Shown one piece after another: positions 36,980 through 45,630 of a stretch of 64,000 bases of DNA; the stretch's first letter is position 1; every line of letters starts with the position of its first letter. Under the pieces are notes generated by a model that saw only the letters and a list, made by a program, of their open reading frames with translations, ran no database searches and was not told the DNA's origin. The DNA comes from Winogradskyella arenosi. Lineage in GTDB: Bacteria; Bacteroidota; Bacteroidia; Flavobacteriales; Flavobacteriaceae. The translations under genes were made by a program, and so were the position numbers. The DNA lies in NCBI RefSeq assembly GCF_003337305.1, contig NZ_QPJO01000002.1, forward strand, positions 920,675 to 984,674. Direction: 5' to 3'.

Positions 36980-37984
36980 TTGGACGAAATAAAACAACTA
37001 GTAGCCGCGATAAAAAAGGGAGACCTTAAGCCCATTTATTTTTTAATGGGAGATGAGTCTTATTACATTGATAAAGTGTCAGATTTTATTGAAAACACGG
37101 TATTAGATGAGACCGAAAAGGGCTTTAACCAAATGGTGCTTTATGGTCGCGATGTGACCATAGATGATATTGTTAGCAATGCAAAGCGCTACCCTATGAT
37201 GGCTGAACGTCAAGTGGTTATTGTAAAAGAAGCTCAAGACTTAAGTAGAACCATTGAGCAATTGGCTAAATATGCTGAAAATCCACAACCAACGACCGTT
37301 TTAGTTTTAAATTATAAGTATAAGAAACTAGACAAACGTAAGGCGTTATACAAGGCACTAAAAAAAGTCGGTGTTGTTTTTGAAAGTAAAAAGCTTTATG
37401 AAAACCAAGTGGCCGATTGGATTAGACGCGTCCTTGCAGGAAAAAATTACGAAATTTCTCCAAAAGCAGCACAGATGCTCGTAGAATTTCTGGGTACGGA
37501 TTTAAGTAAAATAGATAATGAACTTAATAAGCTTAAAATTGTTTTACCTGAAGGGACCCAGATTACGCCCAACCATATAGAGGAGAATATTGGGATTAGT
37601 AAGGACTATAATAATTTTGAGCTCCGTAAAGCCGTTGGGCAACGCAATATTGTAAAAGCACATCAAATCGCTAAATATTTTGCAGAAAACCCGAAGGATA
37701 ATCCTATGGTGGTTTCGGTGTCTTTATTGTTTAGTTTTTTCTCTCAGTTATTGCACTTACACGGCATGTCTGATAAGAGTCCGCGATCTGTAGCCTCAGC
37801 TTTAAAAGTGAATCCCTATTTTGTAAACGAATATCTTGAAGCTTCTAGAAACTACCCTATGAAAAAGGTAAGTTATGTTATTGAAGTGCTTCGAGAGTTT
37901 GATGTAAAAAGTAAAGGTGTGGGGTCTTATGCGGTTTCTCAGGGCGACTTGCTCAAGGAATTGCTCGTTAAAATTTTAGGCTAA
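36980..37984 (+). CDS. holA: DNA polymerase III delta subunit HolA
   Basis: HolA is the clamp-loader subunit that opens the beta sliding clamp. The 334-residue protein shows the family start DEIKQLVAAIKKGDLKPIYFLMGDESYYID. This is an AAA+-like domain without a working Walker A, followed by the clamp-contact and linker regions and a C-terminal collar domain (about 215-334; ending YAVSQGDLLKELLVKIL). Translation must start at the TTG at 36980, because no in-frame ATG precedes residue 25. The resulting N-terminus has the typical MDEIK form. It is divergent from the HsdR-N gene and single. Confidence 0.92.
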   Translation: MDEIKQLVAAIKKGDLKPIYFLMGDESYYIDKVSDFIENTVLDETEKGFNQMVLYGRDVTIDDIVSNAKRYPMMAERQVVIVKEAQDLSRTIEQLAKYAENPQPTTVLVLNYKYKKLDKRKALYKALKKVGVVFESKKLYENQVADWIRRVLAGKNYEISPKAAQMLVEFLGTDLSKIDNELNKLKIVLPEGTQITPNHIEENIGISKDYNNFELRKAVGQRNIVKAHQIAKYFAENPKDNPMVVSVSLLFSFFSQLLHLHGMSDKSPRSVASALKVNPYFVNEYLEASRNYPMKKVSYVIEVLREFDVKSKGVGSYAVSQGDLLKELLVKILG

Positions 37985-38067
37985 AACAGGATTTAATAGG
38001 CTTATTATTGATTTCAATAAACCTTATAGTCCGTTAGCATTTATACTGTTTCTATAATTCATGAGTC
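37985..38067. other. Convergent gap between holA and permease gene with weak hairpin
   Basis: The gap contains an imperfect inverted repeat, AATAGGCTTATT against AATAAACCTTAT, at about 37997-38030. It could serve as a weak terminator for both genes, but there is no strong T run. Confidence 0.35.
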
Positions 38068-39042
38068 TTATAGTAGAAGATTAAATAAGAATCCTGAAAA
38101 AATAATAGCTAGTGTTATGACGCCGAAAAAAATGGCGATCAGTTTTAAGGACATCACTTTTTTTAATAAGGTGGCTTCCGGAATGGATAAGCCAACGGTT
38201 GCCATCATAAAGGCAATGGCGGTACCTAACGGCACTCCCTTTGCGACAAAAACATCTATAATGGGTACAATTGCTGCGGCATTAGCATACATGGGTACGG
38301 CAATAAGTACGGCAAGAGGAACGGTCCACCACTGGCCACCACCGAGATACTGACTAAAAAAGTTTTCCGGAACAAAGCCATGCATCGCGGCCCCAATCGC
38401 AATACCTATTATAACGTAAATCAGCACATCTTTAACGATACTCCAAGCGCCACGACCTATTTCAGGCAAGCGTTGGTAGAAGGTACGTGCTTCCGTTTCA
38501 TATAAATTTTGTTGTATATTTTGGTTTGAAATTTGTTTTACCCAATCGGATAGTAAAGGTTCCAAATGTAATTTTCCAAGAAGCCAGCCGCCTAGTGTAC
38601 CTAATAAAATTCCTGATAAAGCATAGATTAAAGTAGCTTTAGGTCCAAACATTCCTATAAACATAGCAATGGCAACTTCATTAACTAAAGGCGAGGTAAT
38701 TAAAAAAGAAAAGGTGACTCCTAAAGGAATTCCACCTTGTACAAACCCAATAAATAGCGGTACAGAAGAGCAAGAACAAAATGGGGTCAAGGCTCCAAAA
38801 ATAGAGGAGAAGACGTATTCTAAGCCAAATAGTTTTGTGTTTTGAAGGTAGTTTTTAAGCCGTTCTACAGGGAAGTAGGCATTTACAATCCCCATAAAAA
38901 ATACAATGACAAATAGGAGGATTAATATCTTTAGAGTATCGTACACAAAAAAATTAAGGGCCGTTCCTAAATGGCTTCCAGGAGCAATATTAAAAATGCT
39001 GTAAATAAGCCAATCTGCAAAATTTTGTAGCCAATTAAACAT
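38068..39042 (-). CDS. Permease of the DUF318/ArsP (YraQ) family
   Basis: The 324-residue polytopic protein has about eight to ten helices. Two homologous halves carry the family motif: FGALTPFCSCSSVPLFIGF (the TPFCSCS thiol motif) in the first and the AVPMYANAAAIVPI segment in the second. A cytoplasmic loop lies at about 155-190. ArsP-type members export methylated trivalent arsenic; others are of unknown substrate. The gene overlaps the broken OsmC gene by eight bases and closes the arsR-thioredoxin-OsmC-permease run. That run suggests thiol-reactive metal(loid) or electrophile export. Confidence 0.88.
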   Translation of the reverse strand: MFNWLQNFADWLIYSIFNIAPGSHLGTALNFFVYDTLKILILLFVIVFFMGIVNAYFPVERLKNYLQNTKLFGLEYVFSSIFGALTPFCSCSSVPLFIGFVQGGIPLGVTFSFLITSPLVNEVAIAMFIGMFGPKATLIYALSGILLGTLGGWLLGKLHLEPLLSDWVKQISNQNIQQNLYETEARTFYQRLPEIGRGAWSIVKDVLIYVIIGIAIGAAMHGFVPENFFSQYLGGGQWWTVPLAVLIAVPMYANAAAIVPIIDVFVAKGVPLGTAIAFMMATVGLSIPEATLLKKVMSLKLIAIFFGVITLAIIFSGFLFNLLL

Positions 39043-39442
39043 TTGCTGTTGTTTTAATAGTACCTATTATGGCGCACGATTGTTCTATAGTATTGTAAAT
39101 AGTGCCATGTTTTTCAATGTTCTTTTTTAAAAGTGGAACATTCAATCTGTCATCATTACTGTATAGTGTTAACTCATAATTGATCTGATCCATTCTAGGG
39201 GGATGCTCTAGTCGTGTGGCTCGGACTTCAACGCTAGCTTTAGAATAAGAAAAATTCATCATGGCTGAAAAACGCTCTACATTTTTAAGCATACAGGCGC
39301 TGAAAGCTGCTAAGAATAATTCCGCAGGGTTTGCTAAGGTTTCTGAGCTCTGAAAGGTGGTTCCAAAAGTGATCTGTGATTATTTAATCTGAATCTCCCC
39401 GGCTTTATTAGCAAGGGAGGTCGCTTTAATTGAATACGTCAT
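39035..39442 (-). pseudogene. OsmC-family peroxiredoxin-like gene with in-frame stop
   Basis: Reading from ATG 39442, the frame gives MTYSIKATSLANKAGEIQIK, then TAA at 39380-39382. It continues unbroken in the same frame (SQITFGTTFQSSETL, then NPAELFLAAFSACMLKNV) to the stop at 39035, 135 codons in all. The OsmC active-site region, normally with two Cys, is visible as AFSACML and EQSCAIIG. Codon 21 is most simply a CAA-to-TAA change (Gln in relatives is assumed). Restart at ATG 39292 would give only the C-terminal 85 residues. It may be a true pseudogene, a sequencing error or a readthrough case. Overlap with the permease start is retained. Confidence 0.85.
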
Positions 39443-39448
39443 TTTAGA

Positions 39449-39685
39449 TCATATTAAAAGAGCTAAAATTTCATCTTTAGAAGGCACTCGGCCTTTTATG
39501 GTAATGGCATCATCGATAACTAATGATGGAGTCGTCATGATGTTGTACTTCATAATGTCCATCATATCTTCAACTTTTTCAATGCTGGCATCGATGTTAT
39601 TTTCAGTAATCACAGTTTGTACGACCTTAGTCATAGATTGGCACTTTGGACAACCGGTTCCTAATATTTTAATAACTCTACTCAT
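39449..39685 (-). CDS. Small thioredoxin-fold redox protein (redox-active disulfide protein 2)
   Basis: The 78-residue protein starts MSRVIKILGTGCPKCQ at ATG 39685. An in-frame upstream ATG at 39742 would overlap arsR and add a non-conserved stretch. The thioredoxin fold is minimal, with a CPKC active site at the N-terminus and the cis-Pro segment TTPSLVIDD. The ending DEILALL is typical. Such proteins follow ArsR and DUF318 permeases in many bacteria and probably reduce or carry the substrate thiol or metal(loid). It is in the arsR operon, just downstream of the repressor gene. Confidence 0.88.
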   Translation of the reverse strand: MSRVIKILGTGCPKCQSMTKVVQTVITENNIDASIEKVEDMMDIMKYNIMTTPSLVIDDAITIKGRVPSKDEILALLI

Positions 39686-39738
39686 GATGTTTTTAATTTT
39701 TATTTTAGGTAAATTATACGCTTGTTTTATACCAGGTT

Positions 39739-40023
39739 TCAACTAAAAAATTGTAGAAATAAGACTTGGGCTTGTTGCCAATGGGTTTGGTTGATGCAGT
39801 ATTTTATTTTTGGAGGATTTAGTTCCCCTTGAATCAATCCCGCATTTTTTAATTCTTTAAGATGTTGAGAGATTGTAGATTGTGCGAGGGGAAATAATTC
39901 TATCAAATCACCTGTACAACAACACGATTGGTTCTCGAGATGCTTTAAGATGGCAAGTCGAGTGGGATGACTTAAGGCTTTGGCGTATTTCGCTAAACTT
40001 TCAGATTCATTTATAGTATCCAT
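39739..40023 (-). CDS. ArsR/SmtB-family metal- or thiol-responsive repressor
   Basis: The 94-residue winged-helix repressor has recognition helix sequence AQSTISQHLKELKNAGLI and a cysteine cluster QSCCCTGDL at the position of the ArsR ELCVCDL sensor. It therefore probably senses a thiophilic metal(loid) or electrophile. It heads the minus-strand run arsR-thioredoxin-OsmC-permease. A perfect palindrome ATCGTAAATTTACGAT lies 28 bases upstream of its start, the likely operator, giving self-regulation. Whether arsenic is the inducer is not shown, since there is no ArsB/ArsC gene here. Confidence 0.9.
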   Translation of the reverse strand: MDTINESESLAKYAKALSHPTRLAILKHLENQSCCCTGDLIELFPLAQSTISQHLKELKNAGLIQGELNPPKIKYCINQTHWQQAQVLFLQFFS

Positions 40024-40050
40024 GTGGCTAAATCTCTTTACGAATTAACT

Positions 40051-40066
40051 ATCGTAAATTTACGAT
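40051..40066. promoter_or_regulatory. ArsR operator: 16-base perfect palindrome
   Basis: ATCGTAAATTTACGAT is a perfect dyad located 28 bases upstream of the repressor start codon. Its size and position fit an ArsR-family operator overlapping the promoter. Confidence 0.75.
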
Positions 40067-40215
40067 GGGTAGAGCTTTAGAAACATGACTTTTGTCACAT
40101 TCATTATCTTTTTTTAGAGATATTTAAACCTGTCCAAGTAGCGTTGGAATCAGGAAAGTAGAAGGTGTGGTAACGACAGTAATAGTCGTTTTTCTTCTTG
40201 ACTAGAGAGGGAGTA

Positions 40216-42540
40216 TTAAAACCGAACCAATACACCGCCACCCCAACCGTAATGATTGTGATAATTACCTTGGATAGAGAAATTTCTTGAAAGGATATAG
40301 GACAGCGCCACAAGCCATTCAGTTTCTTCTTTATAGTTTACGTCTTCCTCAAGATCATTGACCCAACCAAAATCGGTTCTATATTCATATTCGCCTTCCA
40401 GAAATAGCCTTGGAAAGACCAATAGCTCCTTATCCAGCCTGATTCTTGGGCGCAATTGATGGTCCATACTTACATCAACATTGAACATATAAGGCGTGAA
40501 GTATTTGACACCTGCTAAACCAACGGTATGTACTTTGCCAAACATATCTGGACTTTCATTTTCTGCATTCACAGCAACATATAACCGCACCCAATCATTA
40601 AGATATCTGTTGTAGCTCACTTCAATTTCTGCATTTTCGTCGTAATCAAACTCTACTTTTAGTCCAAATTCGTTTCTAATATTACTAGAGGTTAGCGTTA
40701 GTTCATTAAAATTTGATCCTATACGGGCCATTCCCCAAGTGTAATATTGATTGGTTTCATGAATTAGGTTTTCTACAGGGTAGGCTTCCATGCGTTCATC
40801 TGTTGGTGTGTCGTAGCTAAAGATACGCGTCATCCCACTCATCATATGGTATAACACGTGACAATGGAAAAACCAGTCGCCATATTCCTCATTATAGAAT
40901 TCTATAGTTAACTCCTGCATCGGAGGAACATTTACGGTATGTTTAAGGGGAGAGCGTTCGCCGTTTTTATTGATAACCCTAAAATAATGCCCGTGGAGGT
41001 GCATAGGGTGGTGCATCATTGTTAGATTATTGAAGGTAATCCGGGTAACTTCACCGCTATTAATTTTGATGTTGTCCGTCTCCGCTAGTGGAACACCGTT
41101 CATGCTCCATATATATCGGTTCATATTTCCCGTAAGATTAAGTAAAAGCGTATTCACTTTGGCTTCTTTGGGAAACGTTGTTGGGGTTTTGGCTTTTAAA
41201 AAGTCATAATTGAAATGCGTTTTCCGCATTGCATGATCAAATGTCATAGTTTCCTTTTTCATCATGGGCTCCTGGTGCTTATGATGATCTATGCCTGCCA
41301 TCTTCATGTTTTGTGTTTTAGTGGAATCTTTCATGGTTGAATTCTGCATCATCATGCTATTGTGATTCATATCCATTTTCATCCCGTATCGGTCTTTTAA
41401 GAATTGAGGATCTTTCTTTTCCGGGTTGAATACGATAGACGGTGCACCCATTTTCATATCCATTTTCGCCATTTGTTGCATCATGGCAATCTTATCGGGT
41501 CTGTTAATTACCATTGCCGGAAATAATTTGCCTTCTCCCAGTTGAATAGACGTATGTCCCGAACCATCTTGTGCGGTTGCGGTAATCTCTAATGTGCCAT
41601 CTGGAATTGTCACCAATACATCGTAGGTTTCGGCTATGGCGAAAAGAAATCGGTCTTTGGCTACGGGTTGCACGTCCAATCCATCACTAGAAACAATTTG
41701 TGGATTACCAGCGCCAAAATCTAACCAAAAGTAAGTGGATGCCGAAGCGTTGATAAATCGCAGCCGTACTTTTTCTCCAACTTCAAAATTCGGATAGTTG
41801 GCTATAGCCTTCCCATTACTTATAAAAGCCGGGTAATAAATATCAGCAATATCAGCACCTTCCATACGGTCTCTCCACATCTTTAGTTGCGCGCCCAAGG
41901 CGCCTCTTGCTATGGCGCGGCTCAAGGGTACAGAGGTTCCTTTTTTTACTTGATACCATTCATTCCCTCTTTTAAGATTTCGAAGGACGTTTTCTGGTTT
42001 TTCATTGGTCCAATCGGATAAGACCACGACCAATTCTTTATCATATTCTAACGTTTTTTCCTTCGGCTGGATAACGATTGAACCGTATACGCCTTTTTGT
42101 TCTTGAAGCATGGTGTGTGAGTGGTACCAATAGGTGCCTGTTTGGTTTATGGGGATTCGATATTGAAAGGTGGTACCGGGTTTAATAGGTGGCGTGGTTA
42201 AATAGGGAACCCCATCATAAAAATTTGGAAGGATAATGCCATGCCAATGCACAGAGGTTTCTACATCCATGTTATTCGTTACGTTAATTATAGCAAGGTC
42301 ACCAATGGTAAACTCTAATGTTGGTGCAGGAATCCCGCCATTAACCGTCATCCCATCTGCAGTTACGCCAGCAAGTGTAACTTCATCTTGATCTATAGTT
42401 AAATTGTAGGTCTTTATTGGGCGTCCTTCTTCGGATCGGTCGTCTCCATTTGTTCCTATTTGAGCAATGACACTATTGCTGTTTAAAACAAGAAGTACAA
42501 AGATTATGATGTTTTTTAGCATTCTATTTTTCGTTTTCAA
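40216..42540 (-). CDS. copA: CopA-type multicopper oxidase fused to a CopB-like C-terminal domain
   Basis: This 774-residue periplasmic protein (signal peptide ending SNSVIAQ) oxidises Cu(I) and binds copper. Cupredoxin domains lie at about 45-155, 165-300 and 440-575. Copper ligands are complete: HWHG near residue 96, WYHSH near 138, HPMHLHGHYF near 510, and the type 1 site FHCHVLYHMMSGM near 558. A Met/His-rich segment (about 350-430) holds MKMDMNHNSMMM and DHHKHQ and should store copper. Residues about 580-774 do not belong to the oxidase. They resemble CopB outer-membrane barrels (EFDYDENAEIEVSYNRYL, YEYRTDFGW, ending GVLVRF). This suggests a single polypeptide that carries the oxidase at the outer membrane. 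It overlaps the DUF305 gene by 17 bases. Confidence 0.9.
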   Translation of the reverse strand: MKTKNRMLKNIIIFVLLVLNSNSVIAQIGTNGDDRSEEGRPIKTYNLTIDQDEVTLAGVTADGMTVNGGIPAPTLEFTIGDLAIINVTNNMDVETSVHWHGIILPNFYDGVPYLTTPPIKPGTTFQYRIPINQTGTYWYHSHTMLQEQKGVYGSIVIQPKEKTLEYDKELVVVLSDWTNEKPENVLRNLKRGNEWYQVKKGTSVPLSRAIARGALGAQLKMWRDRMEGADIADIYYPAFISNGKAIANYPNFEVGEKVRLRFINASASTYFWLDFGAGNPQIVSSDGLDVQPVAKDRFLFAIAETYDVLVTIPDGTLEITATAQDGSGHTSIQLGEGKLFPAMVINRPDKIAMMQQMAKMDMKMGAPSIVFNPEKKDPQFLKDRYGMKMDMNHNSMMMQNSTMKDSTKTQNMKMAGIDHHKHQEPMMKKETMTFDHAMRKTHFNYDFLKAKTPTTFPKEAKVNTLLLNLTGNMNRYIWSMNGVPLAETDNIKINSGEVTRITFNNLTMMHHPMHLHGHYFRVINKNGERSPLKHTVNVPPMQELTIEFYNEEYGDWFFHCHVLYHMMSGMTRIFSYDTPTDERMEAYPVENLIHETNQYYTWGMARIGSNFNELTLTSSNIRNEFGLKVEFDYDENAEIEVSYNRYLNDWVRLYVAVNAENESPDMFGKVHTVGLAGVKYFTPYMFNVDVSMDHQLRPRIRLDKELLVFPRLFLEGEYEYRTDFGWVNDLEEDVNYKEETEWLVALSYILSRNFSIQGNYHNHYGWGGGVLVRF

Positions 42541-42982
42541 GTCGTTGAATCATTTTCTTCATCTCGGTAATTTCTCTTTCTTGCGCTTTTATAATATCTT
42601 CTGCTAATTTTTTGACTTCAGGATCTTTAATATCGGCTTTATTACTCGTTAAAATAGCGATGGAGTGATGCGGAATCATGGCTCTCATCCACTTGATATC
42701 ATCAATAGGAATTTGTTGTCTAACTAAATACGTTGGGATTATCATGAGTAGTATGCTCCCCAGAACAAGAGCTCTATTTTTGGTCTTATCGGTATACATG
42801 TTTCGCATAAATAAAAACATGATAAGAGCCATCCCACCAATCCCAATGAGGGTCATATACATTCTAGTCCAACTAAAAAAGACATGACTAAATTCATAGG
42901 TGTTAAAATACATGGTGATGTACATGGATATTGCAGAACAAAGGAGCATGAGAATAAATTTCGTATAATTTGAAGTGTTCAT
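42524..42982 (-). CDS. DUF305-like membrane protein in the copper operon
   Basis: The 152-residue protein has three predicted transmembrane helices (about 8-27, 38-60, 72-90). A DUF305-like soluble C-terminus carries MRAMIPHHSIAILTS and ends in a charged helix. The M-x2-M-I-P-H-H-S motif is the ferritin-like His/Met pattern typical of DUF305, often found near copper-handling genes. It overlaps the start of the CopA-CopB gene by 17 bases, so the two are translated together. A copper-binding or donor role is inferred. No copper P-type ATPase is in the window. Confidence 0.82.
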   Translation of the reverse strand: MNTSNYTKFILMLLCSAISMYITMYFNTYEFSHVFFSWTRMYMTLIGIGGMALIMFLFMRNMYTDKTKNRALVLGSILLMIIPTYLVRQQIPIDDIKWMRAMIPHHSIAILTSNKADIKDPEVKKLAEDIIKAQEREITEMKKMIQRLENEK

Positions 42983-43259
42983 TGTATTGAAATTTTAAAA
43001 GTTGATACACAGCAGTAAGAGTGCGAATTGAAATCATTGACTTCAGGTAATTTAACAAATAAAAGCTGAATAAACGAATGGAAAGGGCAGAAGTTAGGGA
43101 TGTACTTCTTGAATGCTATCTAAAAAAATAGGGGTCGGAAGACCATGGTCATTTTGCTAAAAGCGTTTATTTGATCTTAAAAGATTAAAATGTAAACTTG
43201 GTTTTGGTTGCGTTCCGGTGAAGCCGATTGTTGTTGATTTAGAATTGTGATTTAAAGGG
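42983..43259. other. Intergenic region upstream of the copper operon
   Basis: These 277 bases contain the promoter for the DUF305-copA operon. I see no ORF, no clear operator palindrome and no strong terminator for the LytTR gene. Confidence 0.4.
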
Positions 43260-43919
43260 CTAATTCCAAAATTTCTTAGAGATTTTAAAACTTTTTTTAT
43301 CAATAAAAACCCAATTCGTATCTTTTTTGGTCACGAATTCTGGATTAATGGCTTCACTTTTATTAATGCGTTTAAAATGACTTTCAGGGAGTTGTGTTTC
43401 CAGTTTTGCAAAGGTGGTTCTTAACAACAAAGAGGAAGTTCGCGTAAAATGTAAGGTGATATATACGCCTTCAGATTCGGCATATAAAAATTCCGACATA
43501 TTAAGGTGATATTCCGTTTTACCAACGTTTAGCGTAATATTTTTTGTTGTGGTATGGGCCAATGCTATTTTCATAGCTGTAATAACATTGGTTTCTTGTA
43601 CAGGTTTAGAAATATAGGCGCTAGGAGCCGTTTGTAATACCTTTGCTAATGTGGCATCGTCTGTAGAGGCGGTTAAGTAAATAAAAGGAATGTGATAAGT
43701 TCTATTAATTTCTATGGCAACGTCAATACCGCTTTTACTTTGGTTTAAGGTAATATCAATAAGCGCTAAGTCTATAGGTTTAGACGCTAAGCATTGCAAG
43801 GCCCCATCATAATTCTTAACCACTTCAACCGTATTGAAGTGGTTTTCTATCATTTTTTTTATAGAATATGCAATGAGCATTTGATCTTCTACAATAAGGA
43901 TATTAGCTGTTTTTGGCAT
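43260..43919 (-). CDS. Response regulator, receiver plus LytTR DNA-binding domain
   Basis: The 219-residue protein has an N-terminal receiver (about 1-120) with acidic start IVEDQM, phosphoacceptor Asp in LALIDITLNQSKSG, Thr in YLTASTD and Lys in AYISKPV. A C-terminal LytTR domain (about 130-219) carries EFLYAESEGVYITLHF and HFKRINKSEAINPEFV. It should bind DNA as a dimer. It overlaps the upstream kinase gene by 17 bases, so the two are a cognate pair. The target genes are unknown; the divergent copper operon side and the T9SS gene at 46306 are neighbours only. Confidence 0.93.
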   Translation of the reverse strand: MPKTANILIVEDQMLIAYSIKKMIENHFNTVEVVKNYDGALQCLASKPIDLALIDITLNQSKSGIDVAIEINRTYHIPFIYLTASTDDATLAKVLQTAPSAYISKPVQETNVITAMKIALAHTTTKNITLNVGKTEYHLNMSEFLYAESEGVYITLHFTRTSSLLLRTTFAKLETQLPESHFKRINKSEAINPEFVTKKDTNWVFIDKKSFKISKKFWN

Positions 43920-45630
43920 AAGGAATAGTGATGAAAAATGTACTTAGTTCTCTTGTATAGGTTGCAGATATTTGGTTCAGCATACCTTCTACAATATAAA
44001 GCCCCATGGCTTCAGAATTTTGAGGTGTTGGAAATTCAGCACCATTATCTTTATAAATAACCTGTATGTTTTGGTCTTGTAAACTAATGTTTAAGTTCAG
44101 CTCTAAAATCTTAGCATTATTGGGTTTGGCATGCTTAATTGAATTGGTAATAAGTTCGTTTAATACCAAGCCAAAAGGAAGGGCAATATCAACCATGAGT
44201 TCTACTTTAGATGCCTCAATATAGTAACTAAAAGGTTTAGTCGTGGCAGAACGTTTAGTTTCAAAAACCGTTTTGGCATAGGTTTCCATATTCACAAAGG
44301 ATTTCTCCGCCGTATCAAGGTCGTATGAAAAAAGTTGATGCCCAAGCGCTATGGTATTAACACGATCGTGAAGTTGCTTAATCTGCTCGTCCGTGGTTTT
44401 ATTGCTTTCTTGGCCCTGAATTTCAATTAAGCTCAAGATTACAGCCAAATTATTTTTAATCCTATGATTGATTTCGTGAATTAAAAAAGTTTTATCCTTA
44501 ACCGTTTGTTCTAGCTTTAAAGCCTCTTTTTCAATGATGAGTTTTTGTCGGTCCGTTTGCTTTTTTCTTTTTATTTCTTGAATTAAAAAAGCTAATAAGA
44601 CAAGCGCTATGATGAAAATTAGAAGAAGGTTTTTATAGAGAGTTTTATTTTCTGTTATGACCTTTTCTTTTTCAATCTGCTCTTTTTTTAGTTCAAAATC
44701 TAAAGTTTGCTCATTGATTTTAATCGTTTTTAGATTAAAATTGTGCGCTTTTTCATAGTCTACAGCTGTTTTGTAGTAATATAAGGCTGAGTCTAACAAT
44801 TGTCGGGCTTTAGAAGCTTCACTTTTCATTTTATAACTCGCCGATTTAATTTCGAGATAATCGGTGTTTTTAATATGATTAAAGGCCGAATCTATATAGA
44901 TGTTAGAGATCCGTTCCTGATCTAATTTTTTATAGATACCACTGAGGTTTAAGTATAAGTAAGTAACGCTTATTTTGTTGTTTAGCGCTTTTCCCACAGC
45001 GATGGCTTTATTGTTTAACGCAATAGCCTCGTCGTAATTTTCATGGTCAGAATGGTAAAAAGCGAGTAGAATACCAGCCTCAGAGCTTTTACTAAGATTG
45101 TGCTGCGCTTCTGCAAATTCCTTAGCTTTTAAGGCTAAGTGATAAGATTGTTCTTTTTTATCTTGAACCCGATACCATGAAGACATTCGTATTAACCATG
45201 TGGCATAGTACTTGGTTTTAATTCGCTGGTCTTTATCGATGTAAACTTTTGCAGAACTAAGATCATCAAAAGACTTCCGGAACTCCTCTAAAATTTCGTA
45301 GATCAGTGCACGCTGAATTAATAAGCTTGTTAGATGGTAAGGCGTTAAATGATTTTCTGATAACATTTCATTAGAAAGGGCTAGTCCTTCATCTAATAAA
45401 TTGGCATCTACGAGCGCCTGTACTTTTAAGACCTTTAAATTCTCGATTTCACTTGTGCTGTACCCATCCGGATTATTAGCCAGTACAACATTGATCTCAT
45501 CTAAGAGCTTGGCATGCTCATGATAAAATACACGTTTTTCAATCGTTTTATAAAATTCGTCATAGTTGATGTCTTGCGAAAAACCGCAAAAGGAAGAGAG
45601 TAGTGCTGTGAGGATTAAAAAAACTTTCAA
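43903..45630 (-). CDS. TPR sensor histidine kinase of the HisKA_2/LytS-like type
   Basis: The 575-residue protein has a signal peptide, then a periplasmic helical array of tetratricopeptide-like repeats (about 30-310; LKVLKVQALVDANLLDEGLA and similar). One transmembrane helix (about 330-348) leads to a cytoplasmic kinase domain. The phosphoacceptor motif is FLIHEINHRIKNNLAVILSL, characteristic of HisKA_2. The ATPase N box is LNELITNSIKHAKP and the G region DNGAEFP. It pairs with the LytTR regulator encoded downstream with overlap. The signal sensed through the TPR domain is unknown. Confidence 0.92.
   Translation of the reverse strand: MKVFLILTALLSSFCGFSQDINYDEFYKTIEKRVFYHEHAKLLDEINVVLANNPDGYSTSEIENLKVLKVQALVDANLLDEGLALSNEMLSENHLTPYHLTSLLIQRALIYEILEEFRKSFDDLSSAKVYIDKDQRIKTKYYATWLIRMSSWYRVQDKKEQSYHLALKAKEFAEAQHNLSKSSEAGILLAFYHSDHENYDEAIALNNKAIAVGKALNNKISVTYLYLNLSGIYKKLDQERISNIYIDSAFNHIKNTDYLEIKSASYKMKSEASKARQLLDSALYYYKTAVDYEKAHNFNLKTIKINEQTLDFELKKEQIEKEKVITENKTLYKNLLLIFIIALVLLAFLIQEIKRKKQTDRQKLIIEKEALKLEQTVKDKTFLIHEINHRIKNNLAVILSLIEIQGQESNKTTDEQIKQLHDRVNTIALGHQLFSYDLDTAEKSFVNMETYAKTVFETKRSATTKPFSYYIEASKVELMVDIALPFGLVLNELITNSIKHAKPNNAKILELNLNISLQDQNIQVIYKDNGAEFPTPQNSEAMGLYIVEGMLNQISATYTRELSTFFITIPYAKNS

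Noticed and set aside
38068..40023. A classical arsenic-resistance operon
   Set aside because: Neither arsenite pump nor arsenate reductase is present; the permease type and thioredoxin-like gene allow other substrates.
40172..40190. A terminator for the copper operon (AACGAC / GTCGTT)
   Set aside because: The T run is on the wrong side for the minus-strand transcript, so it is not a good terminator for copA.
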